Source of the DNA: Pseudorhodobacter sp. E13 | GTDB taxonomy: Bacteria > Pseudomonadota > Alphaproteobacteria > Rhodobacterales > Rhodobacteraceae | Direction of reading: 5' to 3' | Assembly: GCF_003991405.1 (NCBI RefSeq) | Contig: NZ_RPEN01000159.1 | Span: 1-64,000, forward strand | Length of the DNA stretch: 64,000 bases | Part shown: positions 47,714 through 56,310 of the stretch, piece after piece | How the letters are laid out: each line of letters opens with the position of its first letter | Numbering within the stretch: position 1 is the first letter of the stretch | The notes under the pieces: generated by a model | Seen by the model: the letters and a program-made list of their open reading frames with translations, nothing else | Databases searched by the model: none | Told to the model about the DNA's origin: nothing | Position numbers and translations under genes: made by a program

Positions 47714-49168
47714 TCAACTGCGCCAGAAGCGGGCAAGGAACAGCACATAAACCGACAGCAGTTCCAACCGCCCGACCAGCATCCCCGCGATCATGATCCA
47801 CCGCGCCAACGCCGGAAACCCATCCACCGCACCTGTCGGCCCCACCTCTGGCCCAAAGGCCGGGCCGACATTGGCCACCGCCGTCCATGCGGCGGTAAAG
47901 GCGGTTTTCATCTCTAACCCGGTGAAAGACAGCGCCACCGCGACGACGCCAAAGGTCAGGATGAACAGCGTGAAAAACACGATGACCGAGTTGATAACAT
48001 CATTCCCCACGCGCCGCCCCTCATAGCGCACGTCGATCATGGCCGATGGGCTGTGCAAGCGGCGCACCTGCACCTTGATCGCCTCAAACAGGATCAGATA
48101 GCGGAAAACCTTGACCGAACAGCCGGTGGAGGAGGTGCAGCCCCCGATCAACCCCACCATGATCAGCACCACAAAGGGAAACGGCCCCCAAGTTGACAGA
48201 TCGACCGAGGCAAAGCCGGTGCCGGAAAAGGTGGATACGATGTTGAAGCTGCTTTCGCGGATCGATTCCAGAAAGGGGCGATCAAAGTGATACATCTCAT
48301 AGGCCGTCACGGCGAGCGCGGCATAGGCGTTCCAGCGCACATAGGCCCGCACCTGCGCATCGCGCCACAAGGGGCCAAAATTGCCCTGCGCCACCTGCAC
48401 AAAGCGGATAAAGGGCAAGCTGGCCAGCAACATGAAGATGATGGCGACCACCTCCATCGAATGTGGGAATTTGCCGAAGGAAATGTCGGAACTGGAAAAC
48501 CCGCCCGTGGATACCGTGGTCAGCGCATGGACCACCGCGTCAAACCCGCTCATCCCCAGGGCGAAATAGGCCGCAGCGCAGGCCACTGTCAGGATGATGT
48601 AAATCTGGATCAGCGCCGAGGAGATATCCAGCGCGCGCGGCAGGATTTTGCCCAAGGTGTCGAACCCCTCGGATCGGAAAAACTGCATCCCGCCGACCTT
48701 CATCACCGGCAAAAAGATCAGGGCCACGATCACGATCCCCAAGCCGCCCAGCCATTGCAGGATGCCGCGCCACAGGTTCACCCCCGGCGGCAAGCTATCC
48801 AACCCGGAAAACACCGTGGTGCCGGTGGTGGTCATTCCCGAAACCGCCTCGAACACGGCATTGGTCAGGCTGGCATCCGGCGCACCGAAGATGAACGGCA
48901 AGGCCCCGAACAGTGGCAAGGCAACCCATGTGCCCGTGGTCAGCACAAAGGATTGCCGCAGCGTGATCCCCTGCCCTTTCTCGGTGCTGTTGGCACAGGC
49001 CAGCGACAGCATCGCCCCGACAAGGCAGGTCAGAACCGACGCTTCCAGAAAGGCCATCCAATTGTCATCGCCGGACAGATAGTCCAGCATCATCGGAAAT
49101 AGCATCATCGCCCCCAAAGTGGCGATCAGCAGACCGATGATGTATCCGACAGGGCGTATATTCAGCAT
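47714..49168 (-). CDS. trkH: TrkH-family potassium uptake protein
   Basis: A 484-residue potassium transporter subunit with four membrane-pore-membrane repeats. Filter loops are SGMTTTGTTVFSGLD, TTVSTGGFSSSDISF, STFSGTGFASVDLST and ANVGPAFGPEVGP; a fourth-repeat tail GRLELLSVYVLFLARFW ends the protein. The segment GGCTSSTGCSVKVFRYLI keeps the Lys of the gating loop. No TrkA regulator is adjacent. The gene is 57 bases downstream of a second trkH on the same strand and converges with the SPOR protein gene. Confidence 0.93.
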   Translation of the reverse strand: MLNIRPVGYIIGLLIATLGAMMLFPMMLDYLSGDDNWMAFLEASVLTCLVGAMLSLACANSTEKGQGITLRQSFVLTTGTWVALPLFGALPFIFGAPDASLTNAVFEAVSGMTTTGTTVFSGLDSLPPGVNLWRGILQWLGGLGIVIVALIFLPVMKVGGMQFFRSEGFDTLGKILPRALDISSALIQIYIILTVACAAAYFALGMSGFDAVVHALTTVSTGGFSSSDISFGKFPHSMEVVAIIFMLLASLPFIRFVQVAQGNFGPLWRDAQVRAYVRWNAYAALAVTAYEMYHFDRPFLESIRESSFNIVSTFSGTGFASVDLSTWGPFPFVVLIMVGLIGGCTSSTGCSVKVFRYLILFEAIKVQVRRLHSPSAMIDVRYEGRRVGNDVINSVIVFFTLFILTFGVVAVALSFTGLEMKTAFTAAWTAVANVGPAFGPEVGPTGAVDGFPALARWIMIAGMLVGRLELLSVYVLFLARFWRS

Positions 49169-49225
49169 GGCGCAGACTTGAAGCGCGCGGGCCTGCCTGT
49201 CAACTCCCTGTGGCAGGCTGTGGCA

Positions 49226-50674
49226 TCAGCGGCGCCAGAAGGCTGGCAGCAATATCACCAAAATCGCCAGCAAGCCCAAGCGCCCCAGCAGCATCGCCAC
49301 CGTCATGATGGCAATCGCCCCTTGCGGAAAGTCGATGAAGGTTCCGGTGCGCAAGACCAGCGGACCAAAGCCATAGCCAACATTGCCCAGCGTGGTCCAG
49401 ATCGCGAAAAAGGCCGATACTGTATCCACCCCGGTCAGCGACACCGCAACCGTCATCAGCCCCAGCAGCAGAATGTAGCCGGTAAAGAACAGGATCAGCC
49501 CGTTCAGCACGTCCTCCTCTACCCTTCGCCCATCATATTTGACCAAGGCAACCGTGTTCGGGCTGGTGATTTGCGTCAGATGCGCGCGCAGGGCCGAAAG
49601 CGCCACCTGCACCCGGAACACGCTAAGCCCTGCCGCCGATGACCCCGAACAGGCGCCGATCGTCCCGATCACAAACGCCACGATCAGCATGAACCCGCCC
49701 CAAGCCGGAAAAGACCCGGAGAAGAACCCGGTGCTGGACATGATCGACGTAAGGTTGAACAGGCTTTGCCGAAAGGCCGGTTCCAGCGGCATATCGGTGC
49801 GCACCACCTGCCACAAAGTCACCATCGCCACCGCCGTTCCTAGCCACAACAGATAGGCCCGCACCTGCACATCACGCCACAACGGCTTTGCATCGCCATG
49901 CAACATCTGCACATAGCGCAAATAGGGCAATGAGCCTGCCAGCATGAAAACCGTGCCGACATATTCACCAATGCCCGAATACTTCTCAAACGACACATCG
50001 GACGGGGAAAACCCACCTGTGGCAATCGTCGCGGCCCCGTTCACAATGGCATCCAACGCCGACATCCCGATCAACCCATAGGTCAGGATGCAGATCGCTG
50101 TCAGCAGCACATAGACCCGCGCCAGTTCAAAGGCGAGGTCGGTGGCGCGCGGCAGTTCCTTGCCAAAGGTTTCAAACCCTTCGGTGCGGAAAAACTGCAT
50201 CCCCCCCACCCGCATCACGGGCAGAAAGATCATCGCGATAAAGGCGATGCCCAGCCCCCCCAACCAGTTCAACATGCCGCGCCACAGGTTCATGCCTGCC
50301 GGCAGATCATCCAGCCCGTAGATCACCGTGGCCCCGGTGGTGGTGATACCCGACACCGCTTCAAAATACGCATCCGAGAATTGCAGATGCGGCTCCCCCA
50401 GATAAAACGGCAGCGCCCCGAAGCCGGGGACGAAAACCCAGATACCAACAGTCAGGATATAAGCCTGCTTGACCGACAAGTTGCCGCGCAACGCGTTCTG
50501 CGAGGTCAGAATCATGCACAGGCCGACAAAGCCGGTGGCCAGCGCGGATTCCAGAATATGGGTGCCGTTGTCCAGCCCGCTGCGCAAATCAACCACGGCA
50601 GGCGCCATCATCAGAATGGCGAGCACGATCAGGATACGCCCGATCACATAGGCAACGGGGCGTATGTCGATCAT
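49226..50674 (-). CDS. trkH: TrkH-family potassium uptake protein, tandem paralog
   Basis: A 482-residue paralog of the adjacent TrkH. Filter loops are SGITTTGATVIYGLDD, ATIATGGFSPSDVSF, SIMSSTGFFSGSFPA and GNVGYGFGPLVLRTG, and it ends GRLGLLAILVILLPAFW. Two differences stand out: the gating-loop segment reads GACSGSSAAGLSVFR, with Ser where TrkH usually has Lys, and the third loop lacks the usual Gly after SST. The ATG at 50674 (MIDIRPVAYVIGR) is chosen over the longer frame. The tandem pair is probably one operon with the other trkH. Confidence 0.93.
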   Translation of the reverse strand: MIDIRPVAYVIGRILIVLAILMMAPAVVDLRSGLDNGTHILESALATGFVGLCMILTSQNALRGNLSVKQAYILTVGIWVFVPGFGALPFYLGEPHLQFSDAYFEAVSGITTTGATVIYGLDDLPAGMNLWRGMLNWLGGLGIAFIAMIFLPVMRVGGMQFFRTEGFETFGKELPRATDLAFELARVYVLLTAICILTYGLIGMSALDAIVNGAATIATGGFSPSDVSFEKYSGIGEYVGTVFMLAGSLPYLRYVQMLHGDAKPLWRDVQVRAYLLWLGTAVAMVTLWQVVRTDMPLEPAFRQSLFNLTSIMSSTGFFSGSFPAWGGFMLIVAFVIGTIGACSGSSAAGLSVFRVQVALSALRAHLTQITSPNTVALVKYDGRRVEEDVLNGLILFFTGYILLLGLMTVAVSLTGVDTVSAFFAIWTTLGNVGYGFGPLVLRTGTFIDFPQGAIAIMTVAMLLGRLGLLAILVILLPAFWRR

Positions 50675-50758
50675 GATGGCGCTAGCGGTAATCCTGCGGC
50701 GCAGAAACGTCAATCGGGGTTGTGAAGCCCCGGTTCAAACGCCCCTTAACCGCCGAAA

Positions 50759-51841
50759 TTAACCGACATGAAACAAAGTCGTGAACAGCTTGGGGTCCAG
50801 ACTGTCAGCGGCAAAGGTGTCACCGATGGTCAGCACGCTGACCGCATCATGGCTGTGCAGGCTTTCCTGATGGCTGGCGATGATTCTGAAATCGCCCACG
50901 CGCGGATCGGCCTGCAATTGCGCGCAGAAGCTGCGGGCCGCATCTTCGACGAAAATCGGATTCGCGGCGTTCAACTCGGCAAAAGCCTGTTCATCCTCGC
51001 GCTTCACCATCACTTGCGTTTCGGTCGGCACGGCGGCGCGGGCCAGATCAATCAGATCCTCGAACCACAGGCATGTGTCACCGGTCAAGACCACCGAAAT
51101 CCGCGCGACCGACCGCTGACTATGCGGCGTTGCAAGCTGGCCGCGCACCCGACGCGCATGTTCCGAAAGTTCCAGCGAGCAGGGGCAGGTGCTGGAATAG
51201 ACATAGTCCAGATGCATGATGGATTTGCGCTGCCCGCCCACATCGACCAGTTCCAACGCGATGTCATAATACTGCCAACCCGACAGACCCGACCGCAGGC
51301 TTTCGATTTTCATCGGAAAGGAAAACCGCATCTGGATACGCGCATCAAAACTGTCCAGATCGCGCTTGTAATCTTCCAGCGCACGCTCGATCACCTTGTA
51401 GCTGAAGGATTTTTCGGCATGGGCATAGAATGACCGCATGATGCGGCTCATGTTGATGCCCTTCTTTTCCGCCTCAAGGCTGACCGTGCCGGTGACGCTG
51501 GTTTCCAGCATCACATCGGCCCCATCGCGGGTGTGATAGCGGATCGGCAGGCGGAAGTTTGAAATGCCGACATGCTGGATCAGCGCCTTTTCGCCCCGGA
51601 TCAGGCTGGCCGGGCCGTTCTGCAAATCGGGCAGGCCCGCCTTATAGGCCGCATCCGCCTTGAAATCCGCCGGGTATTCATCGGTCAGGAAGGGATAGGC
51701 GCTTTCCAGCACTGCTTGGGCCCCCATTTGTGCCGCATCCGCCGATGGCACCGCATTCGCCCATCGGCGCAAGACGGCCAAGGCCGCTTCGGCTTCGGCC
51801 TTGCTGGGTGCGGATTCAGTCTTTGGCGTGTGCATGTTCAT
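50759..51841 (-). CDS. folE2: GTP cyclohydrolase FolE2 (type IB)
   Basis: A 360-residue enzyme of the GCYH-IB family, which converts GTP to dihydroneopterin triphosphate, the first step of folate and pterin synthesis, using a metal other than obligatory zinc. Features are HVGISNFRLPIRYHTRDG, SLEAEKKGINMSRIMRSFYAH and the active-site Cys in DYVYSSTCPCSLELSEHARR. The ATG at 51841 is preferred to the longer frame. No Zur-like operator was found in the short upstream gap. FolB and FolP elsewhere in the window act later in the pathway. Confidence 0.93.
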   Translation of the reverse strand: MNMHTPKTESAPSKAEAEAALAVLRRWANAVPSADAAQMGAQAVLESAYPFLTDEYPADFKADAAYKAGLPDLQNGPASLIRGEKALIQHVGISNFRLPIRYHTRDGADVMLETSVTGTVSLEAEKKGINMSRIMRSFYAHAEKSFSYKVIERALEDYKRDLDSFDARIQMRFSFPMKIESLRSGLSGWQYYDIALELVDVGGQRKSIMHLDYVYSSTCPCSLELSEHARRVRGQLATPHSQRSVARISVVLTGDTCLWFEDLIDLARAAVPTETQVMVKREDEQAFAELNAANPIFVEDAARSFCAQLQADPRVGDFRIIASHQESLHSHDAVSVLTIGDTFAADSLDPKLFTTLFHVG

Positions 51842-52004
51842 GGCTAGCCCCTCTGGGTCGCGGCCCGGCAATTCCCTGACCAAAGGTCGATTTAAGGCGC
51901 TCCCGCCAAATAGCAAACCCTGCCAGCCGCCGCAGAGCATTTTTCTTTGCTACGATAACACGGGCAAACCACAAAGGGAAATGACGCAACGGCATGGGCA
52001 TCGG

Positions 52005-52442
52005 TCAATGGGCCGTGCCAAGGGTTTTGCTGTGGCTTGGTGCATCGACAATCGCATATTCACTGCGCGCCACCTGCCAGACGCCGCCGATCCGCCGCAG
52101 GATCGACAGCACCGGATAAGGCTGCTGCACAATCGTGGTGCGCGCGATCAAACGGGTTTCATGGGTGGCCTGCGCCGTATCTGCATCAAGAAAGGCCGCC
52201 GAAACACAGGTGCGATGCAACAGCGTGACCTGCCGCTCGGCAAAATGCTTGCGCACCCCGTCAAACACCTGCCGCAGCTCGTCCACCGAGGTCAGATCGC
52301 GTTCCCCGTCAAAGCTGACAACGCGGTGTGGCAGCGCGAAACAGGGGGCGAACAGGTCGAAATTCCCTGTCATCAACCCTTTGCCGCTGCGGTCCAGCAA
52401 ATCCTCCGAGATTTGCTTGGCTGTCATTTCCGGTTCCGGCAT
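52005..52442 (-). CDS. NTF2/SnoaL-like small protein
   Basis: A 145-residue protein with an NTF2-like cone fold pattern: an N-terminal helix (EDLLDRSGKGLMTGNFDLFAPCFALP), helix DELRQVFDGVRKHFAERQVTL, then beta strands (TQATHETRLIARTTIVQQPYPVLSILRRIGGVWQVARSEYA). Such folds serve as binding domains or small enzymes; substrate unknown. The ATG at 52442 follows GGAGG by four bases; GTG at 52445 is the alternative. It lies between folE2 and metZ, same strand. Confidence 0.65.
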   Translation of the reverse strand: MPEPEMTAKQISEDLLDRSGKGLMTGNFDLFAPCFALPHRVVSFDGERDLTSVDELRQVFDGVRKHFAERQVTLLHRTCVSAAFLDADTAQATHETRLIARTTIVQQPYPVLSILRRIGGVWQVARSEYAIVDAPSHSKTLGTAH

Positions 52443-52496
52443 CACGCCTCCGTTTTGTCAAACCAGCGGGCGCGCGCCGCAGGGGCCACCCAGCCC

Positions 52497-53678
52497 TTAT
52501 ACCGCAGCAAGCCCGCTTTGCAGATCAGCGATCAAATCGGCCGGGTCTTCCAGCCCGACGGACAGGCGGATCAGACCGGGCGTAATGCCGAGGCTGGCCT
52601 TTTGATCATCGGGCAGGCGTTGGTGGGTGGTCGTGGCCGGATGGGTGGCAATGGTTTTCGCATCGCCCAGATTGTTGGAAATCTTGATGATTTCCAGCGC
52701 GTTCATAAAGCGGAACGCCGCCTCCTTGCCGCCTTTGATGTCAAAGGCCAGCATGGTGCCCCCGGACCCCATCTGCCGCGCCGCCAGATCGGCCTGCGGG
52801 TGGCTGTAAAGCCCCGGATAGATCACCCGCGCCAGCCGCGCATCGCCTTCCAGCGCCGCCGCGACCTTGGCCGCGCTATCGGCCATCGCGCGGCACCGCA
52901 GGTCCAGCGTGGCCATGCCGTTCAGCATGATCCAAGCGGTAAAGGGGCTCATGGAGCCGCCCGTGTGTTTCATGTAAGGTTCCACCACCTTGCGGATAAA
53001 GGCCTTGGTGCCACAGATCACCCCGCCCAGTGCGCGGCCCTGCCCGTCCACATGCTTGGTCGTGGAATAGACGATCACATCTGCGCCCTGCGCCACAGCC
53101 CGCGAAAAGATCGGCGTGGCAAAGACGTTATCCACCACCACCAGCGCGCCGACCTTGTGGGCAATCGCGGAAACCGCCTCAATATCAATCAGTTCCAGCG
53201 TGGGGTTGGACATGGATTCAAAGAACACCGCCTTGGTGCCGGGCACGCAGGCCGCCTCCCATGCGGCCAGATCAGGCCCATCCACAAAGGTGACCTTGAC
53301 GCCATAACGGGTCAGGATTTCTTCAAGAATATACAGGCAAGACCCGAACAGCGCGCGGCTGGAAACCACATGATCCCCCGCCCGCAGCATCGAGGTCAGC
53401 GCGCCCGACACCGCCGCCATGCCGCTGGCAGTGGCAAAGGCGTCTTCGGTGCCTTCGATTGCGGCGATGCGCTCTTCGAACATCCGCACGGTCGGGTTTC
53501 CATAGCGGGCATAGATAAACTCATCCGCGCCCGCTTGGATAAAGCGCGCCTCGGCCTGTTCGGCGCTGTCATAGGCAAAGCCCTGCGTCAGAAAGATCGC
53601 CTCGGCCATCTCGCCATACTGGCTGCGGCGGCTGCCCTCATGCACCAGTTGCGTGCGTGTTTTCCAATCTTTCGTCAT
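52497..53678 (-). CDS. metZ: O-succinylhomoserine sulfhydrylase
   Basis: A 393-residue PLP enzyme of the Cys/Met metabolism family that makes homocysteine from O-succinylhomoserine and sulfide. Motifs are YARYGNPTVRMFEERIAAIEG, ATASGMAAVSGALTSMLRAGDHVV, and the PLP Lys region VIYSTTKHVDGQGRALGG. The ATG at 53678 gives the family start MTKDWKTRTQLVHEG. Upstream lies a SAM-II riboswitch and a terminator, so methionine pathway flux is probably repressed by S-adenosylmethionine at the RNA level. Confidence 0.95.
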   Translation of the reverse strand: MTKDWKTRTQLVHEGSRRSQYGEMAEAIFLTQGFAYDSAEQAEARFIQAGADEFIYARYGNPTVRMFEERIAAIEGTEDAFATASGMAAVSGALTSMLRAGDHVVSSRALFGSCLYILEEILTRYGVKVTFVDGPDLAAWEAACVPGTKAVFFESMSNPTLELIDIEAVSAIAHKVGALVVVDNVFATPIFSRAVAQGADVIVYSTTKHVDGQGRALGGVICGTKAFIRKVVEPYMKHTGGSMSPFTAWIMLNGMATLDLRCRAMADSAAKVAAALEGDARLARVIYPGLYSHPQADLAARQMGSGGTMLAFDIKGGKEAAFRFMNALEIIKISNNLGDAKTIATHPATTTHQRLPDDQKASLGITPGLIRLSVGLEDPADLIADLQSGLAAV

Positions 53679-53711
53679 GCGCTCGGCCCCTTGCTGCCCA
53701 AAACAGCCCAT

Positions 53712-53743
53712 TAAAAAACCCGGCTACCCAAAGGTGCCGGGCT
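53712..53743 (-). terminator. Terminator-like hairpin in the metZ leader
   Basis: On the minus strand CCCGGC and GCCGGG pair with an intervening loop, followed by six T residues (A run at 53713-53718 on the plus strand). It lies between the SAM-II aptamer and the metZ start, so it could be the expression platform that stops transcription when S-adenosylmethionine is bound. Confidence 0.8.
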
Positions 53744-53753
53744 GATCCCGATC

Positions 53754-53807
53754 CCTCTTTAGCGGTTTGTTTAACGTGGCCCGCAATCCGGTAACAAAGC
53801 GCCACGA
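53754..53807 (-). promoter_or_regulatory. SAM-II riboswitch upstream of metZ
   Basis: The minus strand shows the SAM-II aptamer: stem P1 CGTGGC (53801-53806) with GCCACG (53775-53780), the internal ACCGGATTGCGG segment, the conserved TTAAAC linker, and the final pseudoknot strand CCGCTAAAGAG. The conserved features of the class (ACCGG-TTGC, CCACGTTAAA, GCTAAAG) are all present. SAM-II RNAs bind S-adenosylmethionine and occur in alphaproteobacteria upstream of metA, metZ and related genes. A terminator follows before metZ. Confidence 0.92.
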
Positions 53808-53890
53808 CACCCCAATTACGCGCCAAAGGCCCAAACGTCAACGCCCCTTGCACACCCCGCCCGACAAGGAGGCGGGGCTGCAGGGTGGCA

Positions 53891-54529
53891 TCAACGCTGC
53901 CGCTCTCCCGGCTCCGGTGTCAACCAGAACACGGCGCGGAATACCGCTGTCAGGATCACATGATGCACGATGGGCAGGAAAGCGTAGTAGACCATCCACC
54001 CTTCAAGCGAGACAGCTTTGATCATGGTTTCATTCAACAGAATATAGGTCAGATGCAGAACCAACATCGCCTGCGTCAATTCCTTGGCATAGGGGGCAAA
54101 GGTCTTGCCCGGCCAATAGGCCCGCGTGGTGGAATGGCTGCCATCCAGCGCATCGACGGCAAACAGGAACACAAAGCCCGCGCTTATCAGGCTTGGCACA
54201 TGCTGGCACAACAGCGGATGCTGCGCCGCCACAAGCACCGCGCCGGGGATCAGCAAGGCCCCCACAATCCGCTTGCGCCCGGCCATCGGGCCGTCGCGCC
54301 GCTGCTCCCGCGCGAACTGGTCGCGCCAGCGCAGGGCAAAGCGAGCAATCTGGCACAGGATGAAGGCCATGACGAAGGCAAATTCCGGCGTGTCCGGCCA
54401 AAAGGCATTGAACACCGGAAAGGCGATCAGCAACACCGCCGAAGGCAACATGCTGCGCGCCTCGATCATCGGAATATTTTCAAACAACGCCACGAAAATG
54501 CGCAGTGTCAGCAAGATGCGCCCGCCCAT
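53891..54529 (-). CDS. Uncharacterised multi-helix membrane protein
   Basis: A 212-residue membrane protein with five or six predicted helices, including SAVLLIAFPVFNAFW, FAFVMAFILCQIARFAL, RIVGALLIPGAVLVAAQHPL, SLISAGFVFLFAVDAL, QAMLVLHLTYILLNETMI, and VHHVILTAVFRAVFWL. No family was recognised. The ATG at 54529 has GGGAGG upstream; longer frames reaching 54853 overlap the MscS gene region on the other strand. It is divergent from mscS. A His-rich loop (YAFLPIVHHVI) is visible but has no assigned role. Confidence 0.65.
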   Translation of the reverse strand: MGGRILLTLRIFVALFENIPMIEARSMLPSAVLLIAFPVFNAFWPDTPEFAFVMAFILCQIARFALRWRDQFAREQRRDGPMAGRKRIVGALLIPGAVLVAAQHPLLCQHVPSLISAGFVFLFAVDALDGSHSTTRAYWPGKTFAPYAKELTQAMLVLHLTYILLNETMIKAVSLEGWMVYYAFLPIVHHVILTAVFRAVFWLTPEPGERQR

Positions 54530-54740
54530 CGGTGCCTCCCTTTCCATTTCGCCCCACCGCAGGAAGTGCCAGCCAAATCGGGCGACACTAGGGCGAAATT
54601 GCAACCGGCGCGGCACCAGCCCGCAGTTACCGCAGTTTTTTGGGAACCCATCGGCAAGCCGGGGCGTTGCACAGGCAGACCCCAAATTCGGGGCCCTTCG
54701 GGGAACACGAGCGATCAACGGGAAAGCGAATAGCGACAAT

Positions 54741-55673
54741 ATGGCCAGCGAAACCACCGACACCACAGCAACCATTGACCTGAATCCCGAAAAAGCGCTG
54801 GCCCAGATTGACAGTTGGCTCGACACGACAACCCGCCTGCTGCCCAATATCATCGTCGCGCTGATCTTTGCGGTGCTGATGTGGTATGTGGCGCGGGTTG
54901 TCGGCTATTTCGTGCGCAGAACCGCCGCCACGCGGGGGCGCGATAATCTGGGCGATGTGTTTGGCGGGTTTATCCGCTGGGCGGTTTTTGCCTTTGGCGC
55001 GATGATTGCGCTGACCATCGTCTTGCCCAGCCTGAAACCCGGCGATCTGGTCGCGGGGCTTGGCATCGGCTCAGTTGCGATTGGTTTTGCCTTCAAGGAT
55101 ATTTTGCAAAACTGGTTGGCGGGAATGCTGATCCTGCTGCGCCAGCCTTTTGATGTCGGCGATGATATCATCGTGGGCAGCCATGAAGGCACGGTTGAGC
55201 GGATTGAAAGCCGCGCCACCCTGATCCGCACCTATGACGGCCAGCGCGTCATTATTCCCAATGCCGAACTTTACACCGATGTCGTTCAGGTCATCACCGC
55301 CTATGATGCGCGACGGCTGCAAATGGATTTCGGCATCGGCTATGATGATGATATCGACACCGCCTGCACTGTGATGCTGGACGCCATTTCCGGGATTGAT
55401 GGGGTGGAAACCGACCCTGCGCCCCAAGCCCTGCCATGGTCGCTGGATGCGTCTTGGGTCACGATCCGGCTGCGCTGGTGGGTGAAAAAAGGCGGCCCGG
55501 TGCTGGGCACCCGTGTTGCCGTGCTCAAGCAGGTCAAAGCCGCGCTGGAGGCGAATGGCATCGATATTCCGTTCGAGATTCAGACCCATCTGGTGCGCGA
55601 CGAAACCCCGCTGGACCGCGTCAAACAACGCGCCGAAGTAGAAGGCGCGCTGGCGGCCCCCGCCAGCCGGTAA
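54741..55673 (+). CDS. MscS-family small-conductance mechanosensitive channel
   Basis: A 310-residue channel that opens under membrane tension to release solutes in osmotic downshock. Two N-terminal helices (LLPNIIVALIFAVLMWYVARV, AVFAFGAMIALTIVLPS) precede the pore helix LGIGSVAIGFAFKDILQNWLAGMLILL, then the MscS beta domain (RQPFDVGDDIIVGSHEGTVE, IPNAELYTDVVQVI). The ATG at 54741 (MASETTDTTA) is chosen; a much longer upstream frame lacks support. Ribosome binding is weak. It converges with ispZ, 16 bases apart. Confidence 0.9.
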   Translation: MASETTDTTATIDLNPEKALAQIDSWLDTTTRLLPNIIVALIFAVLMWYVARVVGYFVRRTAATRGRDNLGDVFGGFIRWAVFAFGAMIALTIVLPSLKPGDLVAGLGIGSVAIGFAFKDILQNWLAGMLILLRQPFDVGDDIIVGSHEGTVERIESRATLIRTYDGQRVIIPNAELYTDVVQVITAYDARRLQMDFGIGYDDDIDTACTVMLDAISGIDGVETDPAPQALPWSLDASWVTIRLRWWVKKGGPVLGTRVAVLKQVKAALEANGIDIPFEIQTHLVRDETPLDRVKQRAEVEGALAAPASR

Positions 55674-55689
55674 AGGCTGCCGCCGGGCC

Positions 55690-56307
55690 TTAGTCTTTGT
55701 CGGGGGTCTGCGCCGGGTCTTCCAAAGCGTATTTGGCAAAGACCCGGCTTTGCGTCATGAAAAACAGAAACATCGCTGCCGTCAGCCCGAAGGTTTTGAA
55801 ATTCACCCAAGCCTCGGTGGAAAACCCGCGCCAGATCACCTCATTCAACACGGCAAGGGCTATGAAAAACAGGGTCAGGCGGCGCGTCAGGATCAGCCAT
55901 CCTTCGGGATGCATGGGCAACAACTCTCCCATCACGGCCTTCAGATAGGATTCGCCGCGCAGCAGGCCAAAGCCCAGAATACCGGCGAACAGCGCATAGA
56001 TCATGGTGGGCTTCATCTTGAAGAACCGCTCATCGTTGAGCCAGACCGACAGCCCGCCGAACACCACGACCAGCACCACCGTCATCACCTGCATCTTTGA
56101 CAGTTTGCCCGTCAGCGCCCAGAGGATACCGGTAGACAGCAGCATCAACGGAATGAAGGCCGCCGTGACAACGATAAAACCGTCATAATCCGTGCCGCCG
56201 ATGGTAAAAACCTGATCTTTCAGCTTCACATAGCCGATGAAAAAGGCAGCCACCGGCCCCAGTTCCAACAAAAGCTTCAACCCGCCGCTGATCTTCTTTT
56301 CCGCCAT
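55690..56307 (-). CDS. ispZ: Septation protein A family membrane protein (YciB/IspZ)
   Basis: A 205-residue inner-membrane protein with five or six helices and the family start: GGLKLLLELGPVAAFFIGYV. Other features are DERFFKMKPTMIYALFAGIL and NEVIWRGFSTEAWVNFKTFGL, where NF-x-x-F is typical of the C-terminal part. YciB/IspZ homologues affect cell envelope integrity and septation. It follows an EamA gene by 3 bases (the same operon) and lies near ftsY, an order expected in this family. The name septation protein comes from other bacteria and may be imprecise here. Confidence 0.92.
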   Translation of the reverse strand: MAEKKISGGLKLLLELGPVAAFFIGYVKLKDQVFTIGGTDYDGFIVVTAAFIPLMLLSTGILWALTGKLSKMQVMTVVLVVVFGGLSVWLNDERFFKMKPTMIYALFAGILGFGLLRGESYLKAVMGELLPMHPEGWLILTRRLTLFFIALAVLNEVIWRGFSTEAWVNFKTFGLTAAMFLFFMTQSRVFAKYALEDPAQTPDKD

Positions 56308-56310
56308 AGC

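Noticed and set aside
54126-54740. Extension of the MscS reading frame upstream by about 205 codons
   Set aside because: The upstream part is antisense to the membrane protein at 53891-54529 and has no channel features. The MscS start at 54741 gives the normal length.
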